Shown one piece after another: positions 7,933 through 16,303 of a stretch of 64,000 nt of DNA. The stretch is from Nitrospirota bacterium (GTDB lineage: Bacteria; Nitrospirota; Thermodesulfovibrionia; Thermodesulfovibrionales; Dissulfurispiraceae). A model generated the notes under the pieces. That model saw only the letters and a program-made list of their open reading frames with translations, did no database searches and was not told the DNA's origin. The translations under genes were made by a program, and so were the position numbers. Position 1 is the first letter of the stretch, and every line of letters starts with the position of its first letter. Where the stretch lies: positions 1 through 64,000 of the forward strand of contig JADFXU010000001.1 in assembly GCA_015233365.1 (NCBI GenBank), given 5' to 3'.

Positions 7933-9773
7933 TCGCTACCGGCAACAGTGCCCACCGACGGGATAACGGTATCCTTCTCATCCCAGCTTCCGGATCTTAC
8001 CTTTTCGATTATTGCATCGATATCCTGGGCATCGACTGTTTCACGCTCAAGCAGGGCCTGGGCAAGGGCTTCAAGGAGATCGAGGTTTTCTTCCAGCACT
8101 TTCTTAGATATCACATAGGCGTTGGTAACAATGCCACGCACCTCTTCGTCTATGTCCTCAGCAGTTTTTTCGCTGTAATCTTTGTGCCTGGCTATTTCGC
8201 GTCCGAGGAAAATCTGCTCCTCCTTTTTGCCGAACGCAAGGGGGCCGAGTTTCTTGCTCATACCCCATTCGGTAACCATCTTTCTCGCCAGATCAGTGGC
8301 GCGCTCAATGTCGTTGCCGGCACCCGTGGTCATATGGTGCAATATAAGTTCCTCGGCAGCCCGTCCGCCCATCAGCACATTAAGGGCCTTCTCAAGATAG
8401 TCCTTTGAATATGTGTACCGGTCGTCAATAGGAAGCTGCTGGGTAACTCCCAGTGCCCTTCCCCTCGGGATAATGCTCACCTTGTGTATAGGGTCTGTGC
8501 CGGGCGTCAATTTGGCAACCAGTGCATGGCCCGCCTCATGATACGCAGTGTTTTTCTTCTCGGAATCGCTTATTACCATGCTCCGCCGTTCTACACCCAT
8601 CAATACCTTGTCTTTGGCAAACTCAAAGTCAAGCATATCGACTTTGTCTTTTACTTTCCTGGCGGCAACAAGCGCAGCCTCATTCACAAGATTCGCGAGG
8701 TCTGCGCCGGAAAATCCCGGTGTTCCCCTTGCTATCTTATCAAGATTAACGCTGTCGGCAACAGGGATGTTCTTTGTATGCACTTTAAGTATCTCAAGCC
8801 GCCCTTTCACATCAGGGGTGGGCACTACTATCTGCCTGTCAAATCTCCCGGGCCTCAGCAGCGCGGGGTCGAGGACATCAGGCCTGTTAGTTGCAGCAAT
8901 AATGATTACACCCTCGTTCCCCTCGAAACCGTCCATTTCGACGAGCAACTGGTTCAGGGTCTGTTCCCTCTCATCGTGACCGCCGCCGAGTCCTGCTCCC
9001 CTGTGCCTGCCGACAGCATCGATTTCATCAATAAATATAATACATGGAGCGTTCTTTTTGGCCTGCTCAAAGAGATCACGCACACGGGAGGCGCCTACGC
9101 CAACAAACATTTCAACAAAATCCGAACCCGAAATTGAAAAAAAAGGCACGCCCGCCTCACCCGCAATCGCCTTGGCAAGAAGAGTCTTGCCGGTTCCCGG
9201 AGAACCGACCAACAATACTCCTTTGGGAATTTTTCCGCCAAGCTTTGAAAACTTCTGAGGGTCTTTAAGAAACTCGATGATCTCCTCAACTTCGGTCTTG
9301 GCTTCTTCCACGCCGGCCACATCGGCAAAGGTGACCTTTACCGCCTTATCGGAAACCAGCTTCGCCTTTGCTTTTCCGAAAGACATGGCCTTATTGCCGC
9401 CCATTTGCATCTGTCGCATAAAGAATATCCAGACCAGGACCAGGAACAGGATCGGTCCCCAGGAAAAGAAAAAGTTGACATACCACGGATTCTGGTCAGG
9501 CGGCTTGGCCGTTATTTTAACTTCTTTCTGCCTTAATTCCTTCACCAGGTCAGGATACTCCACCGCATATGTCCGGAATTTGTTGCCGTCCTTCAGGCGC
9601 CCGGTTATATGGTTCTCCTTTATAGTGACTTCATCTACATCCCCGGCCTCCACTTTACTGATAAAGTCCGAAAATATCATTTCCTTTTCACTTTTCGGGG
9701 GGACGTTGAAAAGATTGAAAAGCAGAATCATCGCCATCCCGATGAGCAGCCACACAAACAAGCTTTTATACAT
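7929..9773 (-). CDS. ftsH: ATP-dependent zinc metalloprotease FtsH
   Basis: Membrane-anchored AAA+ protease that degrades membrane and regulatory proteins as a hexamer. With the start at 9773 it has 614 residues: an N-terminal membrane segment, a small periplasmic domain, a second membrane segment near residue 105, Walker A GSPGTGKT (about 189-196), Walker B IIFIDEID, the second region of homology ending in LLRPGRFDR, and the zinc-binding HEAGH near residue 410. I prefer the start at MYKSLF because AAGGAA lies six bases upstream; an ATG five codons earlier (9788) is also possible. It is transcribed after rph and its stop overlaps the folP start. Confidence 0.96.
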   Translation of the reverse strand: MYKSLFVWLLIGMAMILLFNLFNVPPKSEKEMIFSDFISKVEAGDVDEVTIKENHITGRLKDGNKFRTYAVEYPDLVKELRQKEVKITAKPPDQNPWYVNFFFSWGPILFLVLVWIFFMRQMQMGGNKAMSFGKAKAKLVSDKAVKVTFADVAGVEEAKTEVEEIIEFLKDPQKFSKLGGKIPKGVLLVGSPGTGKTLLAKAIAGEAGVPFFSISGSDFVEMFVGVGASRVRDLFEQAKKNAPCIIFIDEIDAVGRHRGAGLGGGHDEREQTLNQLLVEMDGFEGNEGVIIIAATNRPDVLDPALLRPGRFDRQIVVPTPDVKGRLEILKVHTKNIPVADSVNLDKIARGTPGFSGADLANLVNEAALVAARKVKDKVDMLDFEFAKDKVLMGVERRSMVISDSEKKNTAYHEAGHALVAKLTPGTDPIHKVSIIPRGRALGVTQQLPIDDRYTYSKDYLEKALNVLMGGRAAEELILHHMTTGAGNDIERATDLARKMVTEWGMSKKLGPLAFGKKEEQIFLGREIARHKDYSEKTAEDIDEEVRGIVTNAYVISKKVLEENLDLLEALAQALLERETVDAQDIDAIIEKVRSGSWDEKDTVIPSVGTVAGSE

Positions 9774-9809
9774 GTCTTTTCCTTGCATTTTCCTATTTTA
9801 CCATATTTA

Positions 9810-10520
9810 CTAAACTGTTTCCTTCTGTATATTGATCAACTCGGCAATCCCTTTCTCAGCCAGGGAGAGCATAGCGTCAAGCATTTCCCTGGAAAATGCC
9901 CCGGCCTCGGCGGTCCCTTGTATTTCAACGATCCTGCGGCTCCCTGTCATAACAACGTTCATGTCCACTTCTGCCAGGGAGTCTTCTGCATAACAGAGAT
10001 CTAGACGCGCCTCATTATCCACAATCCCTACGCTGACCGCAGCGAGATAATCCGTCAAAGGGTTACTGGATATAAGCCTGTTTCTTAACGCATACTCCAT
10101 CGCATCCCTGAAAGCTATAAATGCTCCGGTAATCGAAGCTGTCCTCGTCCCGCCGTCAGCCTGTATAACGTCACAGTCGATCCATACAGTTCTTTCGCCG
10201 AGGAGTTCCCGGTCAACTACAGCCCTCAATGACCTGCCTATCAGACGCTGTATTTCCTGCGTCCTGCCTCCTACGCGCCCGCTCGATGACTCTCTGGTCA
10301 TCCGTTGCGCCGTAGACCTGGGGAGCATGCCATATTCGGCTGTTACCCACCCCTTTTTCTGGTCCCTGAGAAATCCGGGCACCCTTTCCTCAATCGATGC
10401 AGTGCAAATCACTTTTGTATTGCCGACTTCGATTAGCACAGATCCCTCGGCAGCGGGAATAAAATTTCTGGTGATCTTTATCTTTCTCAGTTCACACTCT
10501 GTCCGTCCATCAGGCCTCAT
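9810..10520 (-). CDS. rph: Ribonuclease PH
   Basis: Phosphate-dependent 3'-5' exoribonuclease that trims the 3' ends of tRNA precursors. The 236 residues match the family length. The N-terminus [20 protein letters not shown] is typical, and the phosphate-binding [16 protein letters not shown] (about residues 85-100) and the [18 protein letters not shown] box (about 114-131) are present. A GGAGG ribosome-binding site stands just upstream of the ATG. It lies between murI and ftsH on the minus strand. Confidence 0.96.
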   Translation of the reverse strand: MRPDGRTECELRKIKITRNFIPAAEGSVLIEVGNTKVICTASIEERVPGFLRDQKKGWVTAEYGMLPRSTAQRMTRESSSGRVGGRTQEIQRLIGRSLRAVVDRELLGERTVWIDCDVIQADGGTRTASITGAFIAFRDAMEYALRNRLISSNPLTDYLAAVSVGIVDNEARLDLCYAEDSLAEVDMNVVMTGSRRIVEIQGTAEAGAFSREMLDAMLSLAEKGIAELINIQKETV

Positions 10521-10587
10521 TCAACCTCCAAAGTACAAGTTAATGACTATATGAGTAAACTGGGAACAGCTATACCCGTATACTTTC

Positions 10588-11388
10588 TCACAGTTGTATT
10601 TTTTCAATCGTTCCAATTTTAGTCTCAAGGAAACGTTCTCCCACAGATATGAATTTTTCAGGGGAGTCGGTAACAAAAAATCTGCTGGTCCCTGCCGCGC
10701 TGTTCATCGCCGTCATCTTCTTCTCAACCAGCAGCTGCTTCACAGCCAGGGCTGTTTCGATAGCGGAATCAACGAGGCGCACATCACCCATTACTTCCTG
10801 TATCACCTTTTTCAAGAGGGGATAATGAGTGCACCCTAACAAAAGGGTATCCGCACCATTATCTTTTATTTCGGCCAGGTATCGTTCCACAACCATGCGG
10901 GCTATTGCGCCTTCCGTCCATCCCTCTTCCACCAACGGCACAAAAAGGGGGCATGCCACTCCGTGAACTTCTATATCATGCCCCATCGCTCTTATGGCTT
11001 TTGAATATGCGCTGCTCTTTATCGTTGTCTCAGTCCCTATTATACCTATCTTTTTATTCTTTGTAGCACTGGCAGCAGCCCTCGCACCCGGACCGATGAC
11101 CCCTGTTACCGGGATTGAAACACGCTTGCATATCTCATCCAAACTTACCGCTGAAACGGTATTACAGGCCACAACCAGAAGTTTTATACTCTGATTCAAA
11201 AGAAATTCCGTGCATTCAAAAGAATACCGCATTACAGTTTCAGGCGACCTCGTACCGTAAGGAACGCGCGCGGTGTCACCCAGGTAGATAATATTTTCAC
11301 CCGGCAACAGGCTTCTCACCTCTTTAAAAACAGTGAGCCCTCCGATCCCTGAATCAAATATGCCTATGGGTTGTTCGTGACTATTCAT
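10588..11388 (-). CDS. murI: Glutamate racemase
   Basis: Makes D-glutamate for peptidoglycan. The 266-residue protein has both catalytic cysteine motifs: VVACNTVSA (about residues 71-79) and LLGCTHYPLL (about 181-190), together with the N-terminal IGIFDSGIGGLTV signature (about 8-20). The gene follows the amidase and GerM-like genes on the minus strand and precedes rph, giving a cell-wall and RNA-processing series. No clear ribosome-binding site is seen before the ATG. Confidence 0.96.
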   Translation of the reverse strand: MNSHEQPIGIFDSGIGGLTVFKEVRSLLPGENIIYLGDTARVPYGTRSPETVMRYSFECTEFLLNQSIKLLVVACNTVSAVSLDEICKRVSIPVTGVIGPGARAAASATKNKKIGIIGTETTIKSSAYSKAIRAMGHDIEVHGVACPLFVPLVEEGWTEGAIARMVVERYLAEIKDNGADTLLLGCTHYPLLKKVIQEVMGDVRLVDSAIETALAVKQLLVEKKMTAMNSAAGTSRFFVTDSPEKFISVGERFLETKIGTIEKIQL

Positions 11389-11426
11389 ATAAAATGCGGG
11401 TAACAGGTAAACGCCCTGTTTTTTTA

Positions 11427-12044
11427 TCAGCTCTTTTTACTATTGTCGGCCGCAGGCTGCCGGCTTTCTTCTTTGACAGTATTCCCGAGGGGATACAAGG
11501 CGTCAAAGTGGCCCCCCACGCTTTCTACCTCTTTACCGTCCACCAGCACCCTCACATCCTCTGTGCCCGGGACATTCACGGTAACTGTTTCGTAGAGGGA
11601 CTTCAAAAGTGCATATTCCTGTCTGACATCGCCTGAAAACATTTTCCTGAACTCATCCGACAAGTCAATATAAATAATACTCCTCTTATCACGGTATATT
11701 CCGAGCAGTTTTGTGTCCTTCAAACCCTGTTTGAGTCCCTTCAGATATTCCATAACTACTGCCTCAGCCATTTTAACCGGGACAGGGCTGTTTTTAATAC
11801 TGCGCTCCTCAATCTTAATGCCCGCTTCGTCATCGGAAGGGAGAAATATCTTTGCAGTAATTGTGTCATCAGCCACCGTGGCGCCCACGCCGGCGTTCTC
11901 GGCAGTATCTCCATTCAGTTCGATCAATGGTTGTTTCAACTGCCGCGCCGGCAAGTGCAGGTACTTTGTTGCCAGCCACCCTGAGGCCGAAGCGACAATA
12001 AGGAGGAGCAATGCGACTAAAATAAATTTCTTATTACCCATCAT
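11427..12044 (-). CDS. GerMN-domain membrane-anchored protein
   Basis: With an ATG at 12044 the protein has 205 residues: a short basic N-terminus MMGNKKF, one membrane or signal segment (about residues 7-26, LVALLLLIVASASGWLAT), then a GerMN (sporulation/germination GerM-like) domain over about residues 60-190. Key marks are ITAKIFLPSDD, VVMEYLKGLKQG, DKRSIIYIDLSDEFRKMF and a closing VLVDGKEVESVGGHFD. The domain is widespread in non-sporulating bacteria and is often next to an N-acetylmuramoyl-L-alanine amidase, as here, suggesting a cell-envelope role. An upstream TTG start (12086) would extend into the amidase gene and is less likely. Confidence 0.8.
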   Translation of the reverse strand: MMGNKKFILVALLLLIVASASGWLATKYLHLPARQLKQPLIELNGDTAENAGVGATVADDTITAKIFLPSDDEAGIKIEERSIKNSPVPVKMAEAVVMEYLKGLKQGLKDTKLLGIYRDKRSIIYIDLSDEFRKMFSGDVRQEYALLKSLYETVTVNVPGTEDVRVLVDGKEVESVGGHFDALYPLGNTVKEESRQPAADNSKKS

Positions 12045-12051
12045 CGTCTTA

Positions 12052-13140
12052 TCATGCCTGAACCTGGCCTGAAGACGAGTAAGCAACGCCCTGCAAAATT
12101 ATCGCAATCATTCTTTCCCTGGATTTTCCATCGTAGCTGAACTTTTCCGGGCTGGGCAGTTCAATCAACACGGCGGGCACATGCACATATGCAAGCAACG
12201 CCAACGGCATCTTCTCAAGTCTTACATTAATTTTAAGAACGTTTTTAGCGCTCCGGGCAATTGCCTTTGCCACAGCCTCGCTCCTGTCCTCGCCCGGGGC
12301 TTTCACGCGCGATTCCAGGCCGGTGTATACGACAAACTCATTCCTGGAAGAAAGATGGATGCTCACCATCAGATCAGGAGATCTTTTGTTGACAATGCCC
12401 GCCCTGTCCCTGAGCGACACCACCTGGTCACCCTTCCGGGTGAGAACAACTTTCTTGCCTTTCTTGACAAGGGTGCCGGCCAGCTCTTTTGAGACAGAGA
12501 GTGCGAGATCTTTCTCAGTGATCTTTCCAAAGACAAGCCCGCTCTCGTATCCGCCATGGCCGGCGTCGATTGCGAAGGATTCAACTTTGATTTCCGAAGC
12601 GTCCGGAGCGGTCAGTGGCGCCTCGACAGCATCCTTCCTGCCCCCCTCGGACGGGGCGGCCTGACTTATGTACGCGTCTATAACGAGCCGCGACGGCGAC
12701 GATAATTTGGAAACATTTATGTCGTCAAGGTTTTCGACGAAAATAATACAGCTGCTGACATTGACCGTAATCTTGAGACCATTGTCGATCTCATAAGGCG
12801 TGCCGCTTCCGGAAGCCTGAATGTTCAGCAATGTCTTCGGAGCGCCTTTCTGCGGGACCCTGAAGGATATCGGTGTCTGAAAATCGATTTTAATTGAATT
12901 GGCGCCGGTCAGGATGACAGAAGCTTTTTGCACATAGGTTTCCGGCGTCTCAAAGACAAGCCGCACATAGTGCGCGTGCCTGCCCACGCGCAGGGTAGCC
13001 GTTGACCCCCTGCCCGACTGACTGTCGGCAGAGGTCCGGACATCATTAGCTGCAAATGTCTGGACAGCAATCAGGCCGAAGAGAATAACCGGCAAAAAAC
13101 CCTTCCTGAGCAGCATCCCTATATTGTTAAAATTGACCAT
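12052..13140 (-). CDS. N-acetylmuramoyl-L-alanine amidase (AMIN + Amidase_3)
   Basis: Secreted zinc amidase that cleaves the stem peptide from peptidoglycan, 362 residues. A signal peptide (about residues 11-30, ending QTFAA) is followed by an AMIN-type domain (about 40-155) that normally targets such enzymes to the septum, and by an Amidase_3 catalytic domain (about 185-360). Zinc ligands are visible in DAGHGG, in TEKDLAL and in SIHLSS, and the C-terminal catalytic glutamate in VLIELPSPEKF. The SIHLSS and LIELPSP stretches differ from the commoner SIHANA and ELGFLSN, so the enzyme is divergent. It heads the minus-strand series with gerM-like, murI and rph. Confidence 0.88.
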   Translation of the reverse strand: MVNFNNIGMLLRKGFLPVILFGLIAVQTFAANDVRTSADSQSGRGSTATLRVGRHAHYVRLVFETPETYVQKASVILTGANSIKIDFQTPISFRVPQKGAPKTLLNIQASGSGTPYEIDNGLKITVNVSSCIIFVENLDDINVSKLSSPSRLVIDAYISQAAPSEGGRKDAVEAPLTAPDASEIKVESFAIDAGHGGYESGLVFGKITEKDLALSVSKELAGTLVKKGKKVVLTRKGDQVVSLRDRAGIVNKRSPDLMVSIHLSSRNEFVVYTGLESRVKAPGEDRSEAVAKAIARSAKNVLKINVRLEKMPLALLAYVHVPAVLIELPSPEKFSYDGKSRERMIAIILQGVAYSSSGQVQA

Positions 13141-13188
13141 AATATAAAAGCATACTAAATACTATAAACAATAGGCAATAGGCCTAAT

Positions 13189-13257
13189 AAGGAAGGGAGC
13201 GGCAGATAAATTGAAACGCAGAGTACAGGGTGCTCCCCTTCTCCTGCCTTCCTTGTC
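13189..13257. repeat. Imperfect inverted repeat with a 17-base match to palindrome B1
   Basis: AAGGAAGGGAGCGGCAG at 13189-13205 is identical to the outer arm of palindrome B1 at 30643-30659, and a partly complementary CTCCTGCCTTCCTT lies at 13238-13257 region. The B core is absent. It may be a decayed or partial element, or a coincidental terminator-like stem between the amidase promoter region and the next gene. Confidence 0.3.
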
Positions 13258-13268
13258 AGCGCCCCCGC

Positions 13269-13299
13269 TTGACGCAGCATAGTCGCGATGCTCTATAAT
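13269..13299 (+). promoter_or_regulatory. Sigma-70-type promoter giving a predicted leaderless mRNA
   Basis: TTGACG (13269-13274) and a perfect TATAAT (13294-13299) are separated by 19 bases. The -10 box ends six bases before the ATG at 13305, so transcription should begin at or next to the start codon. No ribosome-binding site precedes that ATG, which fits a leaderless message. Confidence 0.6.
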
Positions 13300-13304
13300 T
13301 TTTA

Positions 13305-13553
13305 ATGCCGACGGCACTCATCATAGCAGCCTTTGCCTTTATCCTGAACCTCCCTTTCGGCTATATCAGAAAGCATGCCAGAAAGTATTCAGTGAAATGG
13401 TTCTTATGCATTCACATCCCTGTCCCGATGATCATTATAGCCAGGATTACAACCCACACCAATTACTTTTTTATCCCGGTTTTTATTCTTGTATCGATTG
13501 CAGGGCAGATATGCGGCGGAAAGATCAACCTCCGCCGAACGCCTCCCTGTTAA
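13305..13553 (+). CDS. Small conserved inner-membrane protein of unknown function
   Basis: Protein of 82 residues with an N-terminal membrane segment (about residues 3-20), the sequence LPFGYIRKHARKYSVKWFL, a second membrane segment around HIPVPMIIIARI, and a third ending in IAGQICGGKI. The LPFGYxRxxxRKxSxxWFLxxHxPVP pattern is one I recognise from small hypothetical membrane proteins of other bacteria, so the gene is probably real although no function is known. It has no ribosome-binding site but a TATAAT box lies at the right distance for a leaderless transcript. Its neighbours (amidase upstream, CheV downstream) are on the other strand and give no clue. Confidence 0.65.
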   Translation: MPTALIIAAFAFILNLPFGYIRKHARKYSVKWFLCIHIPVPMIIIARITTHTNYFFIPVFILVSIAGQICGGKINLRRTPPC

Positions 13554-13569
13554 GGACTTCATTGAGGAG

Positions 13570-14535
13570 TTACTTCAAAAGCCTCGCTACTTCATGCAGG
13601 AGCTTGGTGACATCGAACTTCACCATATAACCGTCCGCCCCTACCCCTTTCGCCTTTTCTTTGTTCTCATCGCCGCTGAGAGAAGTATTGATAATAACCG
13701 GTATGATTTGCAGTTTCGGATTGTTCTTCACATTTTTTGTGAAAGTAAGGCCGTCCATCTCGGGCATTTCCACATCAGAGATAATCAGCTGAACAAAATC
13801 GGTAATAGGCTTGTCCCCGATCTTTGACATAAAGTCAGTTAGTATCTGAAGGGCCTGTTTGCCGTCAATCGCGTCAATGACATGAAGACCGGCGTTTTCG
13901 AGCGTGTCTTTGAGTATTTTCCTGGCAACAGAGGAATCGTCGGCTATGAGCACAGTGCCCTTCAGCTTTTTCTTCTCGATCCTCTCGATCTCTTCGAGAG
14001 CTATCGTATGCTTGGGCGTAAACCCGCCCATTTCCGAGATAACGCTCTCAAGATCCAGGATAAGCAGCAGCGAGTCGCCTTCATCGTCTATTTTCGTCAC
14101 CCCGGTAACCCTGCCGCTGTGCTTGGCCTGCAGGAGCGCCGGAGGCGGCTTTATCTGGTCCCACTTTATCCTCCTTATGCGCTCTACCTCGTGAACAATC
14201 ATGCCTACGGTAGTACCGAGCATCTCGAGCACAATAACTTTAAGCCGGATATCCATATTTGCAGGGGGCTTCACTTTCATCCAGTTGCCGAGGTCGACGA
14301 TAGGGATCACTTCACCGCGCACTTCCGCAAGGGCCTCCGCATAGGAAGGCATATCAGGGACTTTTGTCAGGGTCGGCATGGGAATAATCTCCCTTACCTT
14401 TGCGACATTGACACCGTAATCAAGAATTTCGGGGGTCCCGTCAGGATGCGAACTGAACATTCTGAAGACAACAAGCTCCATCTCGTTAGTCCCAACCTTC
14501 AAGACCTCAGGTACCGCACCGCCATTTTGAGCCAT
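13570..14535 (-). CDS. cheV: CheV-like chemotaxis coupling protein (CheW + receiver)
   Basis: Adaptor of 321 residues linking chemoreceptors to kinase CheA. Residues about 15-170 form a CheW domain (VNVAKVREIIPMP, EVRGEVIPIVDL, GMIVHEVERIRRIKW), and about 195-321 a receiver domain with the acidic pair in IADDSSVA, the phospho-accepting aspartate in IISDVEMPEMDG, a threonine in INTSLSG and the lysine in YMVKFD. All catalytic receiver residues are intact, so phosphorylation is expected. The ATG at 14535 has a strong GGGAGGGGG site just upstream. No other chemotaxis gene lies in the window, so the coupled receptor is elsewhere. Confidence 0.92.
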   Translation of the reverse strand: MAQNGGAVPEVLKVGTNEMELVVFRMFSSHPDGTPEILDYGVNVAKVREIIPMPTLTKVPDMPSYAEALAEVRGEVIPIVDLGNWMKVKPPANMDIRLKVIVLEMLGTTVGMIVHEVERIRRIKWDQIKPPPALLQAKHSGRVTGVTKIDDEGDSLLLILDLESVISEMGGFTPKHTIALEEIERIEKKKLKGTVLIADDSSVARKILKDTLENAGLHVIDAIDGKQALQILTDFMSKIGDKPITDFVQLIISDVEMPEMDGLTFTKNVKNNPKLQIIPVIINTSLSGDENKEKAKGVGADGYMVKFDVTKLLHEVARLLK

Positions 14536-14641
14536 TATACCCCCTCCCACTTAAAGTGAAAATCAAGATATTGAATCCCTTGCGGCGCAAAACGCACTGA
14601 GATTTCATTATATATTTTCAACTCCGCTTTTGCAAGAGATT

Positions 14642-16303
14642 TTAAGCACTTCCGCTCATCGTCAGTGCCTGCCCTATGGCGGGGATAAAGTCTTTTTTCC
14701 TGGAAAGGACACGCGGGAGGATACATGTGCCGTCAGTGACCTTCACATTGAAGGCCTTCTCCACCACCCACGCCTCGCCCCTGACAAAAACACGCTCATA
14801 AGTGGCGACGAGCGGGTTCATTACAAGCAGAACAGTCATGTAATAATTATTTGCAACTCTCAGCCGCTCCAGTTCATCAAGAAGCTCCTTCTCTCTGCTG
14901 TCGATTTCCTCGCAGTCAAGCACCATTGTCTGGCTGACGCCGAGTTTATGGCCATTTATCAAAAACTCCTTGAAGTCCGCCGATATAAGTTCAGCCGCCG
15001 ATTTCCCCTTTGTATTAATGCTCGCATGGAGAAGCTCTCTTCCGTACTCTTCAAGAGAAACACCTGCAATACCGGCAAGACGCGCCGCTGCCAGACGGTC
15101 GCGCTCCGTAGTAGTGGAAAGCGTAAGAAGCAGTGTATCCGAAAGCACTCCGGACAGAAGTACACCCGCAATTTCGCCCGGAATATCTATCTGGTAAAGA
15201 AACATTACTCCGGCAACCACAGTACAGGTGCTGCCTATAGGATCGTTGTACACATAAATGGGTGCCACCGTAGATATGTCGCCGACACGGTGATGGTCTA
15301 TAATCTCCAGTATCTCGGCCTCCTCGACTCCATCGACAGCTTGCGAGATTTCATTGTGATCGACAAGAATGACTTTTTTTCTGACAGGGCCGAGCAAGTC
15401 GGTTCTGGTAATAAACCCTATCAGCCTGTTATCGCTGTCGACAACCGCTGCAGAACGGTACTCGGATTCGAGAATCCTGTTCCTAAGTTCACTGATCGGC
15501 GTATACAGGCTCACTGCAGATGGATTCGCAGTCATAATCGACGACACGGATTCGGACATTGTCATAAGTTGCACTGTTGCAAAAGCCGGGTGAGGGGATG
15601 AGATCACCAACGTGCCCTTTTCGCCCGCTGCCGCCAGAACATCGTTGCCGATAGGAATTCCATCCACTACTATAAGCGCGGAGCATCCCGAACGCACTAC
15701 CTCCAACTGGATATCATGTTGGTCCCCTATTATAACGATGTCGCCGGGGCGGGCCTTGTTTATGATCGTCGCTTTTTGCATGGTGGCGACAATAATTCTT
15801 CCGGCAAGGTGCGTCACTTTGTTCGCGTTGCTGATTACATGACCATCGACTGTCTTTAACAGAATGTCCAGGTTTATGGGTGTCTGCGATATATCTGTGA
15901 AACCGACGCTGTCCATATAATGGCGGGCGATATCTTTCAGTCCCACAATGCCGGAAAGACGTCCGCTGTCATTAACGACCGGCACTGACCGCACTCCCTC
16001 CCGGCGCATCATAAGAGCGAGTGCCTGCACAGACTCACGCTCGTGGATAGTAATGGGCCGCTTCATCCTGAGGTCGCTGACCGTAGCCGTCATACTCTCT
16101 ATTTCGTTAGGGACAGGGACCCCGAACCGCTCGAGCACAAAACGGGTCTCTTCGTTGATCGCTCCGGCACGCGCAGGGGTAAAAAGAAAACGTTTATCAG
16201 TGACGTTCTTGAAATGCGAATAGCCTATGGCAGAACAAATGGAATCGGCGTCAGGGTTCCTGTGTCCTATAACGTAAACAAGCTTTGCGTCCTCTCCGTT
16301 CAT
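14642..16303 (-). CDS. ppaC: Family II (Mn-dependent) inorganic pyrophosphatase with CBS-DRTGG insert
   Basis: DHH-superfamily pyrophosphatase of 553 residues. N-terminal VIGHRNPDADSICSAIGY (about residues 10-27) and the IDHH motif in EILEIIDHHRVGDIS are metal-binding signatures. Two CBS modules (around residues 60-125 and 240-300) flank a DRTGG-like domain (about 130-240), the arrangement of nucleotide-regulated family II enzymes; a DHHA2 domain ends the protein. In that family AMP/ADP inhibit and some nucleotides activate. The start at 16303 overlaps the secA stop as TAATG, so translation is coupled to SecA; an ATG at 16351 would lie inside secA's zinc tail and is rejected. Confidence 0.92.
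   Translation of the reverse strand: MNGEDAKLVYVIGHRNPDADSICSAIGYSHFKNVTDKRFLFTPARAGAINEETRFVLERFGVPVPNEIESMTATVSDLRMKRPITIHERESVQALALMMRREGVRSVPVVNDSGRLSGIVGLKDIARHYMDSVGFTDISQTPINLDILLKTVDGHVISNANKVTHLAGRIIVATMQKATIINKARPGDIVIIGDQHDIQLEVVRSGCSALIVVDGIPIGNDVLAAAGEKGTLVISSPHPAFATVQLMTMSESVSSIMTANPSAVSLYTPISELRNRILESEYRSAAVVDSDNRLIGFITRTDLLGPVRKKVILVDHNEISQAVDGVEEAEILEIIDHHRVGDISTVAPIYVYNDPIGSTCTVVAGVMFLYQIDIPGEIAGVLLSGVLSDTLLLTLSTTTERDRLAAARLAGIAGVSLEEYGRELLHASINTKGKSAAELISADFKEFLINGHKLGVSQTMVLDCEEIDSREKELLDELERLRVANNYYMTVLLVMNPLVATYERVFVRGEAWVVEKAFNVKVTDGTCILPRVLSRKKDFIPAIGQALTMSGSA

Noticed and set aside
12052-12086. TTG start for the GerM-like protein at 12086
   Set aside because: It would overlap the amidase gene and add a basic tail before the membrane segment; the ATG at 12044 gives a normal signal or anchor.
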